Assembly: GCF_001884065.1 (NCBI RefSeq)
Contig: NZ_MACH01000156.1
Span: 62,001 to 126,000, forward strand
Length of the DNA: 64,000 bases
Origin: Bacillus proteolyticus
GTDB taxonomy: Bacteria > Bacillota > Bacilli > Bacillales > Bacillaceae_G
Reading direction: 5' to 3'
Shown here: one piece after another, positions 42,855-52,474 of the stretch
Numbering within the stretch: position 1 is the stretch's first letter
Layout of the letters: each line of letters opens with the position of its first letter
Position numbers and translations under genes: made by a program
The notes under the pieces: generated by a model
What the model saw: only the letters and a program-made list of their open reading frames with translations
Databases searched by the model: none
What the model was told of the DNA's origin: nothing

Positions 42855-44249
42855 ATGGTTACTAAGTTGAAACAAACGGATAACTACTTCCCGCATTTCC
42901 TATTGCTATTCATTGTGTTTCAACCAATTTTAGATTTATTAACATCTTTTTCAATCTATGTATTACACATGAGCGCAACAGTTGGAATCGTAGTCCGTTT
43001 CGCCTTTATGCTTCTTGCATTAGGTTATCTACTTCTTCATAGAAAACAACATGGGGCGAAAAAGTACATTCACTATTTATGCCTACTTGGTATCGTGCTA
43101 GCAATTGGTCTTGTAAATAATATGATGGTCAAATCTCCAGTTTCATTTGGCGAAGAAGTGAAATTTATTTTAAAAAGCGTATATCCAATTGTGCTACTGT
43201 TTGGATATATTATCGTCTTTAAAGAGTTAAAAAATAAAGAATATACGTTTCATAAAATCATTACATATTTCTTATATGCAACTTTAATTTTCAGCATCAC
43301 ACTGATTGTTGCAATGCAAACTGGTACAGATTTCCCAAGCTATCCTCACTCAAAGATTGGTTCAAGAGGTTGGTTCTTTGCTGGAAATGATTTAAGTTCT
43401 ATTTTTGCAATTATGTTCCCAATCGTAGTGTTATATTCGATTCATAAAACAACTTCTTTCTCGAAAATCTATTACTGGATTCCAACAATACTTGCGATGT
43501 ATGCAAGTATTATGGTCGGAACGAAAGTAGGATATGGTGCAATTGTTCTAACGCTTGGCGTGGCACTTTTATTCTCATTCATTGAATATATGGTTCATCG
43601 CAAAAAAGAAGGTAAAGGATTCACATATCTCGTAAATACAGTTGTTGTCGCTATTGTTTTGGGAGGTTTAATTGCACTTACACCACATACTCCTATCGCA
43701 AAAAATATGGGCATCCACATGCAAATATACGAATACAAAAAATCAGTACAAGAAGAAAAAGATAGAAAAGAAGGAAAAATAATTAAAGAAGATACAGACG
43801 CAGAGAAAAAACATGCAAAAGGTGAGCTAACAGACTCTGAGGTCAAAAGTTTAATTTACAGTGATCGCGATAAGTTTTTAAAAGTATACAAACAATACTA
43901 TAAAGACGCACCACTATCACAAAAATTATTCGGAATGGGCTATGCTGGTAACTATACGGTTAAAATTAAATTAATCGAAATGGACTTCCACGATCTATTC
44001 TTTGCATTCGGAATCGTCGGCTTCCTTATTTACTTAATACCGCTTCTATACTTCGGTATTAAATTATTCATTCGCGTCATAACAAACTTTAAGAAAATAA
44101 TAACCGTGAAATATATGCTACTAGCTAGCACCGTTGTACTATCACTTGGAATCGGCTTTATGTCCGGCCACGTATTAACAGCGCCGTCCGTTAGTATTTT
44201 CTTCGTTGTTATACTCGCTTACTTAATTGTTGATTTAGAAGCGGAATAA
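42855..44249 (+). CDS. O-antigen ligase/polymerase-like membrane protein
   Basis: Polytopic membrane protein of the Wzy/WaaL (O-antigen ligase) family, 464 residues with about 10 helices and a large hydrophilic loop at about 290-360 rich in Lys/Glu. ATG at 42855 is chosen because GGAGGA lies just upstream; an earlier ATG would contain that site. The conserved region SKIGSRGWFFAGNDLSSIFAI lies before the loop. In this setting (pat genes, eag, csaAB) it most likely polymerises the secondary cell-wall polysaccharide or ligates it to the wall. Single gene with its own terminator. Confidence 0.8.
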   Translation: MVTKLKQTDNYFPHFLLLFIVFQPILDLLTSFSIYVLHMSATVGIVVRFAFMLLALGYLLLHRKQHGAKKYIHYLCLLGIVLAIGLVNNMMVKSPVSFGEEVKFILKSVYPIVLLFGYIIVFKELKNKEYTFHKIITYFLYATLIFSITLIVAMQTGTDFPSYPHSKIGSRGWFFAGNDLSSIFAIMFPIVVLYSIHKTTSFSKIYYWIPTILAMYASIMVGTKVGYGAIVLTLGVALLFSFIEYMVHRKKEGKGFTYLVNTVVVAIVLGGLIALTPHTPIAKNMGIHMQIYEYKKSVQEEKDRKEGKIIKEDTDAEKKHAKGELTDSEVKSLIYSDRDKFLKVYKQYYKDAPLSQKLFGMGYAGNYTVKIKLIEMDFHDLFFAFGIVGFLIYLIPLLYFGIKLFIRVITNFKKIITVKYMLLASTVVLSLGIGFMSGHVLTAPSVSIFFVVILAYLIVDLEAE

Positions 44250-44293
44250 AAGAAGCAGCCATCAGATCTCGGTGGCTGCTTCATCTTTTTTAT
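44250..44293 (+). terminator. Terminator of the ligase-like gene
   Basis: GAAGCAGCCA / TGGCTGCTTC hairpin followed by ATCTTTTTTAT. Confidence 0.85.
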
Positions 44294-44337
44294 ACAGTTT
44301 ACTCAGCAAAGACTAGACCACATTTATGACCTATTTT

Positions 44338-45369
44338 TTATTGAATAGACGCTCGAATCTGCTCTAACACCTCATCAATATTATCCTTCGTAATAACAAT
44401 ACCGAAATCTTTCGGGACGTTGCTATCTTCTTCATTCACAACTTTATGCGCGATTAACTTTCCTATTTCCGGTCTGAAATGATGCCCATCCATATAGTTG
44501 TCTAAATTCGTTGTAACGGAATTAAGATACATGAAATGATGAACTTCTCCAAATACATCTACAGCGTCATGAAGCCATCTTTTATAATCTTCCCATCGCC
44601 CTGATTGAATCATCGTACGGAATAGTGGCTCTGAAACAGGCGTTGTAAAAATATAAAACTTCGTGTTCGGATTATGAGCCTTTACTCTTCCTAATATTTC
44701 TTTCATATTTTGATACTCATAATTCCCGCCATAAATCTCTTTACTAAACTTATCTACTTGCGCCGCTATTTGCGCATCACGCTCTTCTTTCGTATAATCA
44801 CGCATCGACTTTACATTCTCTCGATTGTACCGATCAATAGCCGTATTATGATGGATAGAGTTTTCAATTGTATTCTTTGAATAAGTAATCCCGTCCATAC
44901 TTACATACGATTTAATCGGATACAATAAACTTTGCGCCTGATTAATATACACTTCTGGTTTATCAAAACCAATTTCCCTATTTTTGTTCGTTCCAAGGAA
45001 ATCTAAACCAAGTACAATAGACGCGAGTTCACTACCTTTTTGTTCTTTTGCATATTCAATATATGCATCATACTCACGCGGGTCTGTACTACTTACTGCA
45101 TAATTAAATGCGTTTAACCCGGTGAAGTCATTCTCATTAATAAAAGTTGTTCTACTACTTCCAAGTATAACTCCATCATATGTAAACGGACGGTACGTTA
45201 TATAATTCGTTTTCTGCTGTCTCTCGTTAAACCCAAACTGAACATCATTCCACTTATTTTTATGCGGGAATAACCAAAGTGAATCTATATAGCTATTAAA
45301 TATCCCGACACCTACAAGAGGAACAAAAACACATACAAAGACGAAAATAAGCCACTGTTTGTTTTTCAT
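44338..45369 (-). CDS. patB1: Secondary cell-wall polysaccharide O-acetyltransferase (PatB1 type)
   Basis: Membrane-anchored SGNH-type acetyltransferase, 343 residues from MKNKQWLIFV. ATG at 45369 follows AGGTGGAG. N-terminal signal anchor about 4-25, then an extracytoplasmic domain with nucleophile Ser in VILGSSRTTF and the Asp-His pair in MDGHHFRPE near the C-terminus. It takes acetyl groups carried across the membrane by the MBOAT partner encoded immediately upstream and transfers them to the polysaccharide. The pair layout, beside eag and csaB, matches patA1/patB1 of the B. cereus group, where such acetylation affects S-layer assembly. Numbering 1 versus 2 is from gene order recalled for B. 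anthracis. Confidence 0.8.
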   Translation of the reverse strand: MKNKQWLIFVFVCVFVPLVGVGIFNSYIDSLWLFPHKNKWNDVQFGFNERQQKTNYITYRPFTYDGVILGSSRTTFINENDFTGLNAFNYAVSSTDPREYDAYIEYAKEQKGSELASIVLGLDFLGTNKNREIGFDKPEVYINQAQSLLYPIKSYVSMDGITYSKNTIENSIHHNTAIDRYNRENVKSMRDYTKEERDAQIAAQVDKFSKEIYGGNYEYQNMKEILGRVKAHNPNTKFYIFTTPVSEPLFRTMIQSGRWEDYKRWLHDAVDVFGEVHHFMYLNSVTTNLDNYMDGHHFRPEIGKLIAHKVVNEEDSNVPKDFGIVITKDNIDEVLEQIRASIQ

Positions 45370-45378
45370 ATTCTCCAC

Positions 45379-46836
45379 CTAGAAATTAAAGTATAAAAAC
45401 TCACTAATACTCGTTAAATGTAACACGCTATATACGAGCAATATTGCAGTAAATAAAGCGGTCCATACATTCGGACGGAATGAATCTTTTAACTGAATTG
45501 AATTTTTTAAGAAGAAACTAATACATAACGCCCCGAAAATATACGCTACCATTTTCGGATCTAATAAAGAGATATGGTACCCTTCTGTAAATGAAACACC
45601 GTACTCTTTTAAAAATTGTAACTTCTCTATTATAAATGATGGGAATACACTATTTGCTAATTCGATTCCATTTAGTCCGAACATTCCTTTTAACACTTTC
45701 ACCGCATCATGCATAGATGTTGCCCTAAAGAATACCCACGTTATATTAATGAAGAAAAACGTAACGAGCCAACCAGCAAAGGCTGGCATACGCCCTCCTG
45801 CTTTACTCCATAAGCGGTGAATAACAGATGCCAAACCGTGCAAGAATCCCCAAAAAATAAATGTCCAACCAGCTCCATGCCAAAGCCCACTTATTAAAAA
45901 TACAATCATAATATTTACGTATGTACGCGTAATCCCTTTTCGATTTCCTCCTAGAGAAATGTATACGTACTTCGTTAAAAACTGGCTAAGCGTCATATGC
46001 CAACGATGCCAAAAATCTTGTATATTCACTGCTTTATACGGTGAATTAAAGTTTTGAGGTAATTTAATATTAAACATTAAAGCGATTCCAATTGCCATAT
46101 CACTATATCCACTAAAATCAAAATACAATTGGAACGTAAACGCTAACGACGTAAGCCATGCTTCAACAAATGTTAATGATTGCTGCACATCAAACCCTTC
46201 ATGTACAAGGGGTGATAATACATCTGCAATACCTACCTTCTTGAAAATACCAACTGCAAATACGAATATACCAAGAACGATATACTTCGATTGCCAGTTC
46301 TTTTTACTATCATCAGCAAACTGCGGCATAATTTGCGCATGATGCACAATCGGTCCTGCAATCAGCTGCGGGAAAAATGTTACAAACAATGCGTAATCAA
46401 GAAAATGACATGCCTTCGTTTCCCCGCGATACGTATCTACTAAAAATGCGATCTTTTGAAACGTATAGAAACTAATCGCAAGTGGTAACGTTAAAGATAA
46501 TAATGTAAAATGAGTTCCAAATAATGAATTCACATTTTGTAAGAAGAAATCATAATACTTAAAATAACTAAGCATTCCTATATTAAATATTAATCCTACC
46601 GTTAAAAGAAGTTTACTCTTTTGTTTCACGAGCCTCATTCCGATAAAATAATTCACAATGAGCGACACTAACATAAGCGGTAAATATTTCACATTCCAAT
46701 AACTATAGAAAAATAAAGAGGCCGCAACGAGCCAAGCTTTCGCTAATGTAGCATGTCCAAATTTATTTAATAGAAAATATAAAAGAAATGCTATCGGTAA
46801 AAATAAAAAAATAAACTCAAATGAGTTAAATAACAC
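45379..46836 (-). CDS. patA1: MBOAT acetyl-transfer protein (PatA1 type)
   Basis: Membrane-bound O-acyltransferase that moves acetyl groups across the membrane, 485 residues with about 11 helices. It starts MLFNSFEFIFLFLP at GTG, with AGAGATGG upstream. Conserved MBOAT landmarks: LPLAISFYTFQKIAFLVD, FPQLIAGPIVHH, FDFSGYSDMAIGIALMF, NIQDFWHRWHMTLSQFL and the active His in SGLWHGAGWTFIFWG. It lies 9 bases before patB1 and works with it. About 230 bases separate it from the divergent patA2. Confidence 0.87.
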   Translation of the reverse strand: MLFNSFEFIFLFLPIAFLLYFLLNKFGHATLAKAWLVAASLFFYSYWNVKYLPLMLVSLIVNYFIGMRLVKQKSKLLLTVGLIFNIGMLSYFKYYDFFLQNVNSLFGTHFTLLSLTLPLAISFYTFQKIAFLVDTYRGETKACHFLDYALFVTFFPQLIAGPIVHHAQIMPQFADDSKKNWQSKYIVLGIFVFAVGIFKKVGIADVLSPLVHEGFDVQQSLTFVEAWLTSLAFTFQLYFDFSGYSDMAIGIALMFNIKLPQNFNSPYKAVNIQDFWHRWHMTLSQFLTKYVYISLGGNRKGITRTYVNIMIVFLISGLWHGAGWTFIFWGFLHGLASVIHRLWSKAGGRMPAFAGWLVTFFFINITWVFFRATSMHDAVKVLKGMFGLNGIELANSVFPSFIIEKLQFLKEYGVSFTEGYHISLLDPKMVAYIFGALCISFFLKNSIQLKDSFRPNVWTALFTAILLVYSVLHLTSISEFLYFNF

Positions 46837-47063
46837 ACCATCTCTTCCCTTCTAAACAAATCACACCTTATTCATCTTATCTTATCCAAATAGTGAGTGT
46901 CAAAAGGATTCCGCACCGCTTTTCTTCTATTATATATAATAATCATTTTAATCGAATTATTAACATGATAAAATATTAAAGGCACTTTTATACAAAAAAA
47001 TATATAATAGAAATGTCGGTTTTTTGCACGAAATGTATCTTTGAAAAAAGTGAGGAGAATCCT

Positions 47064-48479
47064 TTGGTATTTAGTAGTTCTGTTTTCTTATTTATCTTTT
47101 TACCTCTCGTATTATTTTTCTATTTTATAGTGCGTGCCGAGCTACGTAATTTCGTATTACTTGCATTTAGTTTAATTTTCTATGCATGGGGAGAACCACG
47201 TTTCGTTCTTTTAATGCTCTTTTCTATTGTATTAAACTATTGCTTCGGCCTACTCGTGCATCATTATGATAAACGAAAAAATATGAAAGTCACATTTTTA
47301 ATTATGGCTGTGGTCGGGAATATTTTATTACTTTCTTATTTTAAATATATTTCATTTTTCACAGACATTTTAAACAACGCTTTACATTTAGCTATCCAGG
47401 TGGAACCTATTCCACTACCAATTGGGATTTCATTTTATACATTCCAAGCGATGTCCTATGTCATCGATATATATCGTAAAGACGGGGATGTTCAAAAGAA
47501 TCCACTTAACTTAGCACTATATATTTCTATTTTCCCGCAGCTTATTGCCGGACCAATCGTTCGTTACAACATCGTTGCTGAACAAATTAAAACGCGTATC
47601 CATTCTTTCGAAAAATTTACAGAAGGTCTACAAATTTTCATTCTAGGATTAGCGAAAAAAATATTAATCGCCAACCAGGTCGGATTTGTCGCAGATAAAA
47701 TCTTCGCCTTACCGCCGTCTGAAATAAGCGCTGGAACAGCTTGGATCGGGATTATCGCCTATACACTTCAAATCTATTTCGATTTCTCAGGATACTCCGA
47801 TATGGCAATTGGACTTGGAAAAATGTTCGGATTTGATTTCCCGAAAAACTTCAATTATCCGTACATCTCGAAATCTATTTCAGAATTTTGGAGAAGATGG
47901 CATATTACACTAGGCTCTTGGTTCCGCGACTATATATACATTCCGCTCGGCGGAAATCGTGTTTCAAAACTAGCAAATTACCGTAACCTCTTCATCGTAT
48001 GGGGATTAACCGGTTTATGGCACGGAGCAAGCTGGACATTTATTGCTTGGGGCTTATATTACGGCTTTATTATTTCCATTGAAAAAGCTGGATTCGAGAA
48101 AATATTAAATAAGCTATGGAAGCCATTGCAACATGCATATGTACTAATTATCGTTATGATCGGTTGGGTCTTCTTCCGGGCTGATAACTTCGCTTACTCG
48201 TTCCAATATTTAAAGGCGATGTTTGGCATAGGGGGGCAATCTTTCATCGATGATAACACAATGCTATATATACATGAATACATTGTCATATTTATCATTG
48301 CCTTTATCGCAGCAACACCAATTTTGACACGTGCTAAAAACATATTAGAGCTCGCGCCAAAAACATATACGTTCTGGATGCAAGTTGTACGTCCAATATT
48401 ATTACTAACATTATTTATGCTTTCGATTATGTATTTAATTAATTCGACATATAATCCATTTATTTATTTCAGGTTTTAA
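47064..48479 (+). CDS. patA2: MBOAT acetyl-transfer protein (PatA2 type)
   Basis: Second MBOAT protein, 471 residues, about 11 helices. TTG at 47064 is the best start: GAGGAG ends 6 bases before it and the product begins MVFSSSVFLFIFLPLVLFFY, as usual for the family; the longer ATG reading adds a Cys-rich stretch that no relative has. Landmarks: PLPIGISFYTFQAMSYVID, FPQLIAGPIVRY, FDFSGYSDMAIGLGKMFG, SEFWRRWHITLGSWFRDY and TGLWHGASWTFIAWG. It is closer to AlgI/DltB-like alginate acetylases than PatA1 is in the way it pairs with a DHHW partner. Paired with patB2 across a bcr1-like repeat. Confidence 0.85.
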   Translation: MVFSSSVFLFIFLPLVLFFYFIVRAELRNFVLLAFSLIFYAWGEPRFVLLMLFSIVLNYCFGLLVHHYDKRKNMKVTFLIMAVVGNILLLSYFKYISFFTDILNNALHLAIQVEPIPLPIGISFYTFQAMSYVIDIYRKDGDVQKNPLNLALYISIFPQLIAGPIVRYNIVAEQIKTRIHSFEKFTEGLQIFILGLAKKILIANQVGFVADKIFALPPSEISAGTAWIGIIAYTLQIYFDFSGYSDMAIGLGKMFGFDFPKNFNYPYISKSISEFWRRWHITLGSWFRDYIYIPLGGNRVSKLANYRNLFIVWGLTGLWHGASWTFIAWGLYYGFIISIEKAGFEKILNKLWKPLQHAYVLIIVMIGWVFFRADNFAYSFQYLKAMFGIGGQSFIDDNTMLYIHEYIVIFIIAFIAATPILTRAKNILELAPKTYTFWMQVVRPILLLTLFMLSIMYLINSTYNPFIYFRF

Positions 48480-48572
48480 CTTATCCCGCTATTCGCCGGG
48501 CCACCCGATTGGTTAAGGCTGATAATGAGTGGGGGATGAACAAAACCCCCACTCATTAAAGTTTCACTTTAT
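48480..48572 (-). repeat. bcr1-like repeat, copy 5
   Basis: A 93-base copy in minus orientation between patA2 and patB2: CTTATCCCGC (one mismatch to TTTAT) at the left and AAAGTTTCACTTTAT at the right, with GAGTGGGGG...CCCCCACTC stem. It begins directly after the patA2 stop codon. Confidence 0.75.
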
Positions 48573-48591
48573 ATAGGAAGGAAAAGTTATT

Positions 48592-49782
48592 ATGAAAAAA
48601 TTGGGGAACATCGTCCTATTTATCGGTTTTCTCACCATTATCTTTTCATTTGGCATATTATCGCTTCTCAAAACTGACCGAGCAGTTTCGCCCGTTGAAA
48701 ATCGTCCGCTCGCTCAAAAACCAGCTCTTACAAAAGAAGCTCTAGCAAATGGTAGTTTCTTCAAAGACTTTGAGACATATACAAACGATCAATTAATCGG
48801 AAGAGATGATCTCATAAAAAACTATACACTTACCCAAATTAAAATGGGCAAGTCTCTCATTAACGATATTATTCTAACTGATGATAAATGGCTTCTAAAA
48901 AACCCTGCTTGGACTACAAAATATAATGAGATTGACCAAGCTATGCCAGCTGTAACAGACTTATCTCAGTTTTTAAAAGAACAAAACGTTGAGTTTTACT
49001 TTGCTTTACCACCGTCAAAAACGAATGCATTATCATTTAAATTACCTTCCCATATTCACACATATGCACAGGAAAATTTAAATTATTTTCTAACGAAACT
49101 TCCAGCGGACGTAAAACCAATTAAACTCATGGATTATTTTAAACAAAACTATACAAATGAAGAAATACAAAGTATGTACTTCAAAACAGACCATCACTGG
49201 AATATGGATGGTGCATTCTTAGGCTATCAATATATAATGAACACAATCACGCAACAATCTTCTATATATAAAGGAAAAGAAATAAAAAAAGAAGATTATA
49301 CTCGTACGTGCGCTCCAAATAAACATCTAGTCGGAAGCTTTAACAACCAGCTATACCAACTAATCGATGCAACTGGAGAAAAACTATGCTACTACACACC
49401 AAAAGACGGCTTCAACTTTACAAGCGTAGCCGCAAAAGATGTAAACGGCACCGTATATCGCACATTAGATGAACTATATGGCATAGAAAAACAAAAAGAC
49501 ACAACATCATACGCCGGCTATTACGCAAACGACTATCCAGAAATCGTCATCGAAAATAACAATGCACCAAATGATGTACGAGCTTTAGTCCTAAAAGACT
49601 CATTCGCAAACGCAATCGTGCCTCATTTAGCACAAAACTTCAATCACACATCCATTCTCGACCTTCGTCACTATCACGAAAAGGATGTATATCAATACAT
49701 TAAAGACAACAACATTAACATGGTATTGTTTGTGTATAGTGATTCGAATTTGAGTGGTGAGATGTTTAAGTTTAAGAATTAA
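48592..49782 (+). CDS. patB2: AlgX/AlgJ-like DHHW acetyltransferase (PatB2 type)
   Basis: Membrane-anchored SGNH-like acetyltransferase, 396 residues. N-terminal anchor about 5-26, VENRPLAQKP motif of the DHHW family, catalytic DHHW within FKTDHHWNMDGAFLGY, and the nucleophile Ser in LVLKDSFANAIVPHL. It probably acetylates the wall polysaccharide using acetyl groups from PatA2. The AlgJ/DHHW architecture differs from PatB1, so the two pairs may modify different positions or polymers. The gene's codons are A/C-ending for several hundred bases and turn to G/T-ending for the last roughly 70. Ribosome site AGGAAGGAAAAG. Confidence 0.82.
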   Translation: MKKLGNIVLFIGFLTIIFSFGILSLLKTDRAVSPVENRPLAQKPALTKEALANGSFFKDFETYTNDQLIGRDDLIKNYTLTQIKMGKSLINDIILTDDKWLLKNPAWTTKYNEIDQAMPAVTDLSQFLKEQNVEFYFALPPSKTNALSFKLPSHIHTYAQENLNYFLTKLPADVKPIKLMDYFKQNYTNEEIQSMYFKTDHHWNMDGAFLGYQYIMNTITQQSSIYKGKEIKKEDYTRTCAPNKHLVGSFNNQLYQLIDATGEKLCYYTPKDGFNFTSVAAKDVNGTVYRTLDELYGIEKQKDTTSYAGYYANDYPEIVIENNNAPNDVRALVLKDSFANAIVPHLAQNFNHTSILDLRHYHEKDVYQYIKDNNINMVLFVYSDSNLSGEMFKFKN

Positions 49783-49818
49783 AAGAAGCCTCTTGTACAT
49801 GTACAAGAGGCTTCTTTG
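49782..49818 (+). terminator. Terminator of patA2-patB2
   Basis: AAGAAGCCTCTTGTAC / GTACAAGAGGCTTCTT palindrome immediately after the stop codon. Confidence 0.85.
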
Positions 49819-49834
49819 TATTAAACAGATGATA

Positions 49835-49869
49835 AAAAAATCAGTGGAGATGAATCCCCACTGATTTTT
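49835..49869 (-). terminator. Terminator of eag
   Basis: AAAAATCAGTGGGGAT / ATCTCCACTGATTTTT hairpin with T-run on the minus strand (TTTTTTTATC), 20 bases after the eag stop. Confidence 0.85.
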
Positions 49870-49888
49870 CATTCTATCTATAATCGAA

Positions 49889-52474
49889 TTATAGATTTGG
49901 GTTGTTAAGCACGTTCACGTGTACAGCTTGTGAACCGATTTCGCTTGTTACAACGTCTTTATCACCTAATACTTTGAATACTAATGTACCTTTGTCAGTG
50001 TACTTAGTAGTTAAAGTGTTGTAGATGTCTGCACTGAAGTTTGGAAGTGCAGAATCACTTGTTTGAGATACTGTTACATGACCAAGCTCTTGATCGAATA
50101 TATCGAAGTGAGCATTGCCATTTGTATCAAGGTAAAGTTTACCTTGGTCGTTACCAGATTTTACAACACGTACTTTATGTTGTGTTTCTTTCGTTAAGTT
50201 AATACCTTTAACGATATCATCATAGTTACTTCCTTCAAGTTCTAACACAGTACCGATGTTAATTTTCTTCTCAACGAAGTTTACTGTTTGAACTGGTTTG
50301 AAGTTTACAGATTTAATAGCGATTTTCTCTTGAACGATTTCGATTGTCGCTTTACCAGCAGTTGCACCATTTTTCGTTAAGTGGATATCAACTTTACCTG
50401 GAGTTTTACCCGTAACAACAACTTTATTTCCAACAATTTTAGCTTCAGCTACTGCTGAATTTTTAGACTCAACTACATAACCTTCTAAGTTTTCAGGATC
50501 AGAGTATACGCGATCTGAAGTGTACTTAGATAATTGATATTCAACTTTGTTAGAAACATTTAGGTCAAGTTTTGTGTCAGGTGATGCACCGTAGTTACCT
50601 ACTTTAGATACAAGTTCAAAGTTTTTGAATGCAACGTTACCTTCTGTTACGTTCACATATAATGAACCTAAAGTGTCACCGTTAGCATTTTGGAAGTGAA
50701 CTGTGCCTTCGCCAACTTCGTTACCTGTAACACCAATAGTTTTTGTACCGATTGAACCAGAGTCAGTTGTTACTACATCTAATCCACCTTCTGCAACTAC
50801 ACCTGTTTTCGGAAGAGCTTCTTTAATTGCAGCTGTGTTAGCACCAAATGGATCGCCATATTGGTCAGTTGTTACGAATGTAACAGGTAATGTTTTATTT
50901 TGAACAACTTGTAATTTGTCTGGATTAGCTTTTACTGATACTAATTTACGAGAATCAGTCGTTACTTTAAATTTAACATCTTTCGTAACGTCGCCTACTT
51001 TAATAGTAAGTGTAGCTTCACCAGCAGCCTCAGCTGTAATGTAGTTGTTTACTACAGAGATAATACCGTGATTTGAAGACTTAATGCTAATTGAGTTTGG
51101 ATCAACTACTTTATCTTCTCCAGCAATTGTAGCAACTACATTATGGATTTGTGCTTTTTCACCAACTACTAACGTTTGGCTGTTTAGCTTGAAGTCTTTT
51201 CCAGTAAGTGTATTACCGTATACGACACCGTTTTTATCCGCATCTACCGCAAATGCAGTATTTTTAATTGCAGAAGCTGGTGTATCAAGGTTTTTCACTG
51301 TAATAATACCAGTGTTAGACACTGTTAAACCACCGCGTTTTGTAACTTGTACTTCTACTTTATAGTCACCGTGTGAAAGACCAACACCAAGTTTACCTGT
51401 AGAAGAAGTTGCCTTTCCATTCTCAAAAATGTATGCTGGTGAACCATCTAAGTTATTTGCTACAAATTTGACGTCATGATTTGCTAAGTTTAAGTATTCA
51501 ACATCAGCGTTACCTTTTTCGTCATTTAATTTAAAGGCAACTGCTTGACCAGAACGATCATCATCAAATGTTAATTTTTCTACAGCTAATTTTTTAACTT
51601 CGTATACGAATTTCGCTACGAATGATTGATTTTTCACTTTTACAGTAAGATCTTTATTTGGAGCTACTTTACCACCAAGTGTTACAGTTGCAGAAGTACC
51701 GTCAGCACTTGCTTCAATCGCAACAGCTTTGTCCCCTTCAAGAGTTACATCATCAGCAGAAAGTTTATCTAAGCCAGTTCCTGTTAATGTTAATTTCGTT
51801 GGTTCAGAAATTTTCACATCAGTTACATATGCTTGTGAATTATCTTTTTTTCCATATTTTTTATCTGTTAATGCAATAAATTGAGCTGCTTCTGCACGAG
51901 ATACAGCTTTATCTGGCTCCCATTTGCTGCCAGTACCTACAGAGATTCCAAGATTAATTAGGATGTTAGCTTTTTCTTCACCCCAATGATCTCTTATGTC
52001 ATCAAATGTTGTAACTAACTCGCCGTTAACTTTATCTTTTAAGTTATAAGCATTTACTAGCATAGAAGCGAAAGAAGCACGATCGATTTTGCCGTTTGGA
52101 TAGAAGTTTTCTTTTCCATCACCTTTAACAATACCTGCTTTTTCAACTGCTGCGATATATTTTGAAGACCAAATATTTTTAGCATCTTTGAAAGATGGTT
52201 GAGCATTTTCATCAACTGGTAATCCTAAAATTTTAGTGAAAATTACTGCTGCAGAAGAACGATCGATTGATTCAGCTGGACCAAATGTACCATCTGGTTT
52301 ACCAACAATTGCGCCTTTTTCTACTAAATAATTAATAGAAGCTTCTGCCCAATCACCTGCTGGAACATCCGGGAATGATTTACCTGCTGCTGCTACTGGA
52401 GATACAACTCCTGCTACCATTGCTGCTGTCATTGTACCTGCGATTAGCTTTTTGTAAGAGTTAGTCTTTGCCAT
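49889..52474 (-). CDS. eag: S-layer protein EA1
   Basis: Main S-layer subunit, 861 residues, one less than EA1 of B. anthracis and recognisably colinear with it. Signal peptide 1-29 (cut after SPVAAA), three SLH domains about 31-210 (IDRSSAAVIFTKIL, IDRASFASMLVNAY, VSRAEAAQFIALTD) that bind pyruvylated secondary wall polysaccharide, then a crystallisation region of Ig-like beta domains to VLNNPNL. Tyr/Trp/Cys are scarce and Lys/Thr/Val abundant, as usual for S-layers. Export uses SecA2/SlaP encoded at 59-62 kb. Ribosome site GAAGGAGGAAAA. The leader is identical to that of the paralogue at 53195. A long upstream region carries promoters and a cre site. Confidence 0.95.
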   Translation of the reverse strand: MAKTNSYKKLIAGTMTAAMVAGVVSPVAAAGKSFPDVPAGDWAEASINYLVEKGAIVGKPDGTFGPAESIDRSSAAVIFTKILGLPVDENAQPSFKDAKNIWSSKYIAAVEKAGIVKGDGKENFYPNGKIDRASFASMLVNAYNLKDKVNGELVTTFDDIRDHWGEEKANILINLGISVGTGSKWEPDKAVSRAEAAQFIALTDKKYGKKDNSQAYVTDVKISEPTKLTLTGTGLDKLSADDVTLEGDKAVAIEASADGTSATVTLGGKVAPNKDLTVKVKNQSFVAKFVYEVKKLAVEKLTFDDDRSGQAVAFKLNDEKGNADVEYLNLANHDVKFVANNLDGSPAYIFENGKATSSTGKLGVGLSHGDYKVEVQVTKRGGLTVSNTGIITVKNLDTPASAIKNTAFAVDADKNGVVYGNTLTGKDFKLNSQTLVVGEKAQIHNVVATIAGEDKVVDPNSISIKSSNHGIISVVNNYITAEAAGEATLTIKVGDVTKDVKFKVTTDSRKLVSVKANPDKLQVVQNKTLPVTFVTTDQYGDPFGANTAAIKEALPKTGVVAEGGLDVVTTDSGSIGTKTIGVTGNEVGEGTVHFQNANGDTLGSLYVNVTEGNVAFKNFELVSKVGNYGASPDTKLDLNVSNKVEYQLSKYTSDRVYSDPENLEGYVVESKNSAVAEAKIVGNKVVVTGKTPGKVDIHLTKNGATAGKATIEIVQEKIAIKSVNFKPVQTVNFVEKKINIGTVLELEGSNYDDIVKGINLTKETQHKVRVVKSGNDQGKLYLDTNGNAHFDIFDQELGHVTVSQTSDSALPNFSADIYNTLTTKYTDKGTLVFKVLGDKDVVTSEIGSQAVHVNVLNNPNL

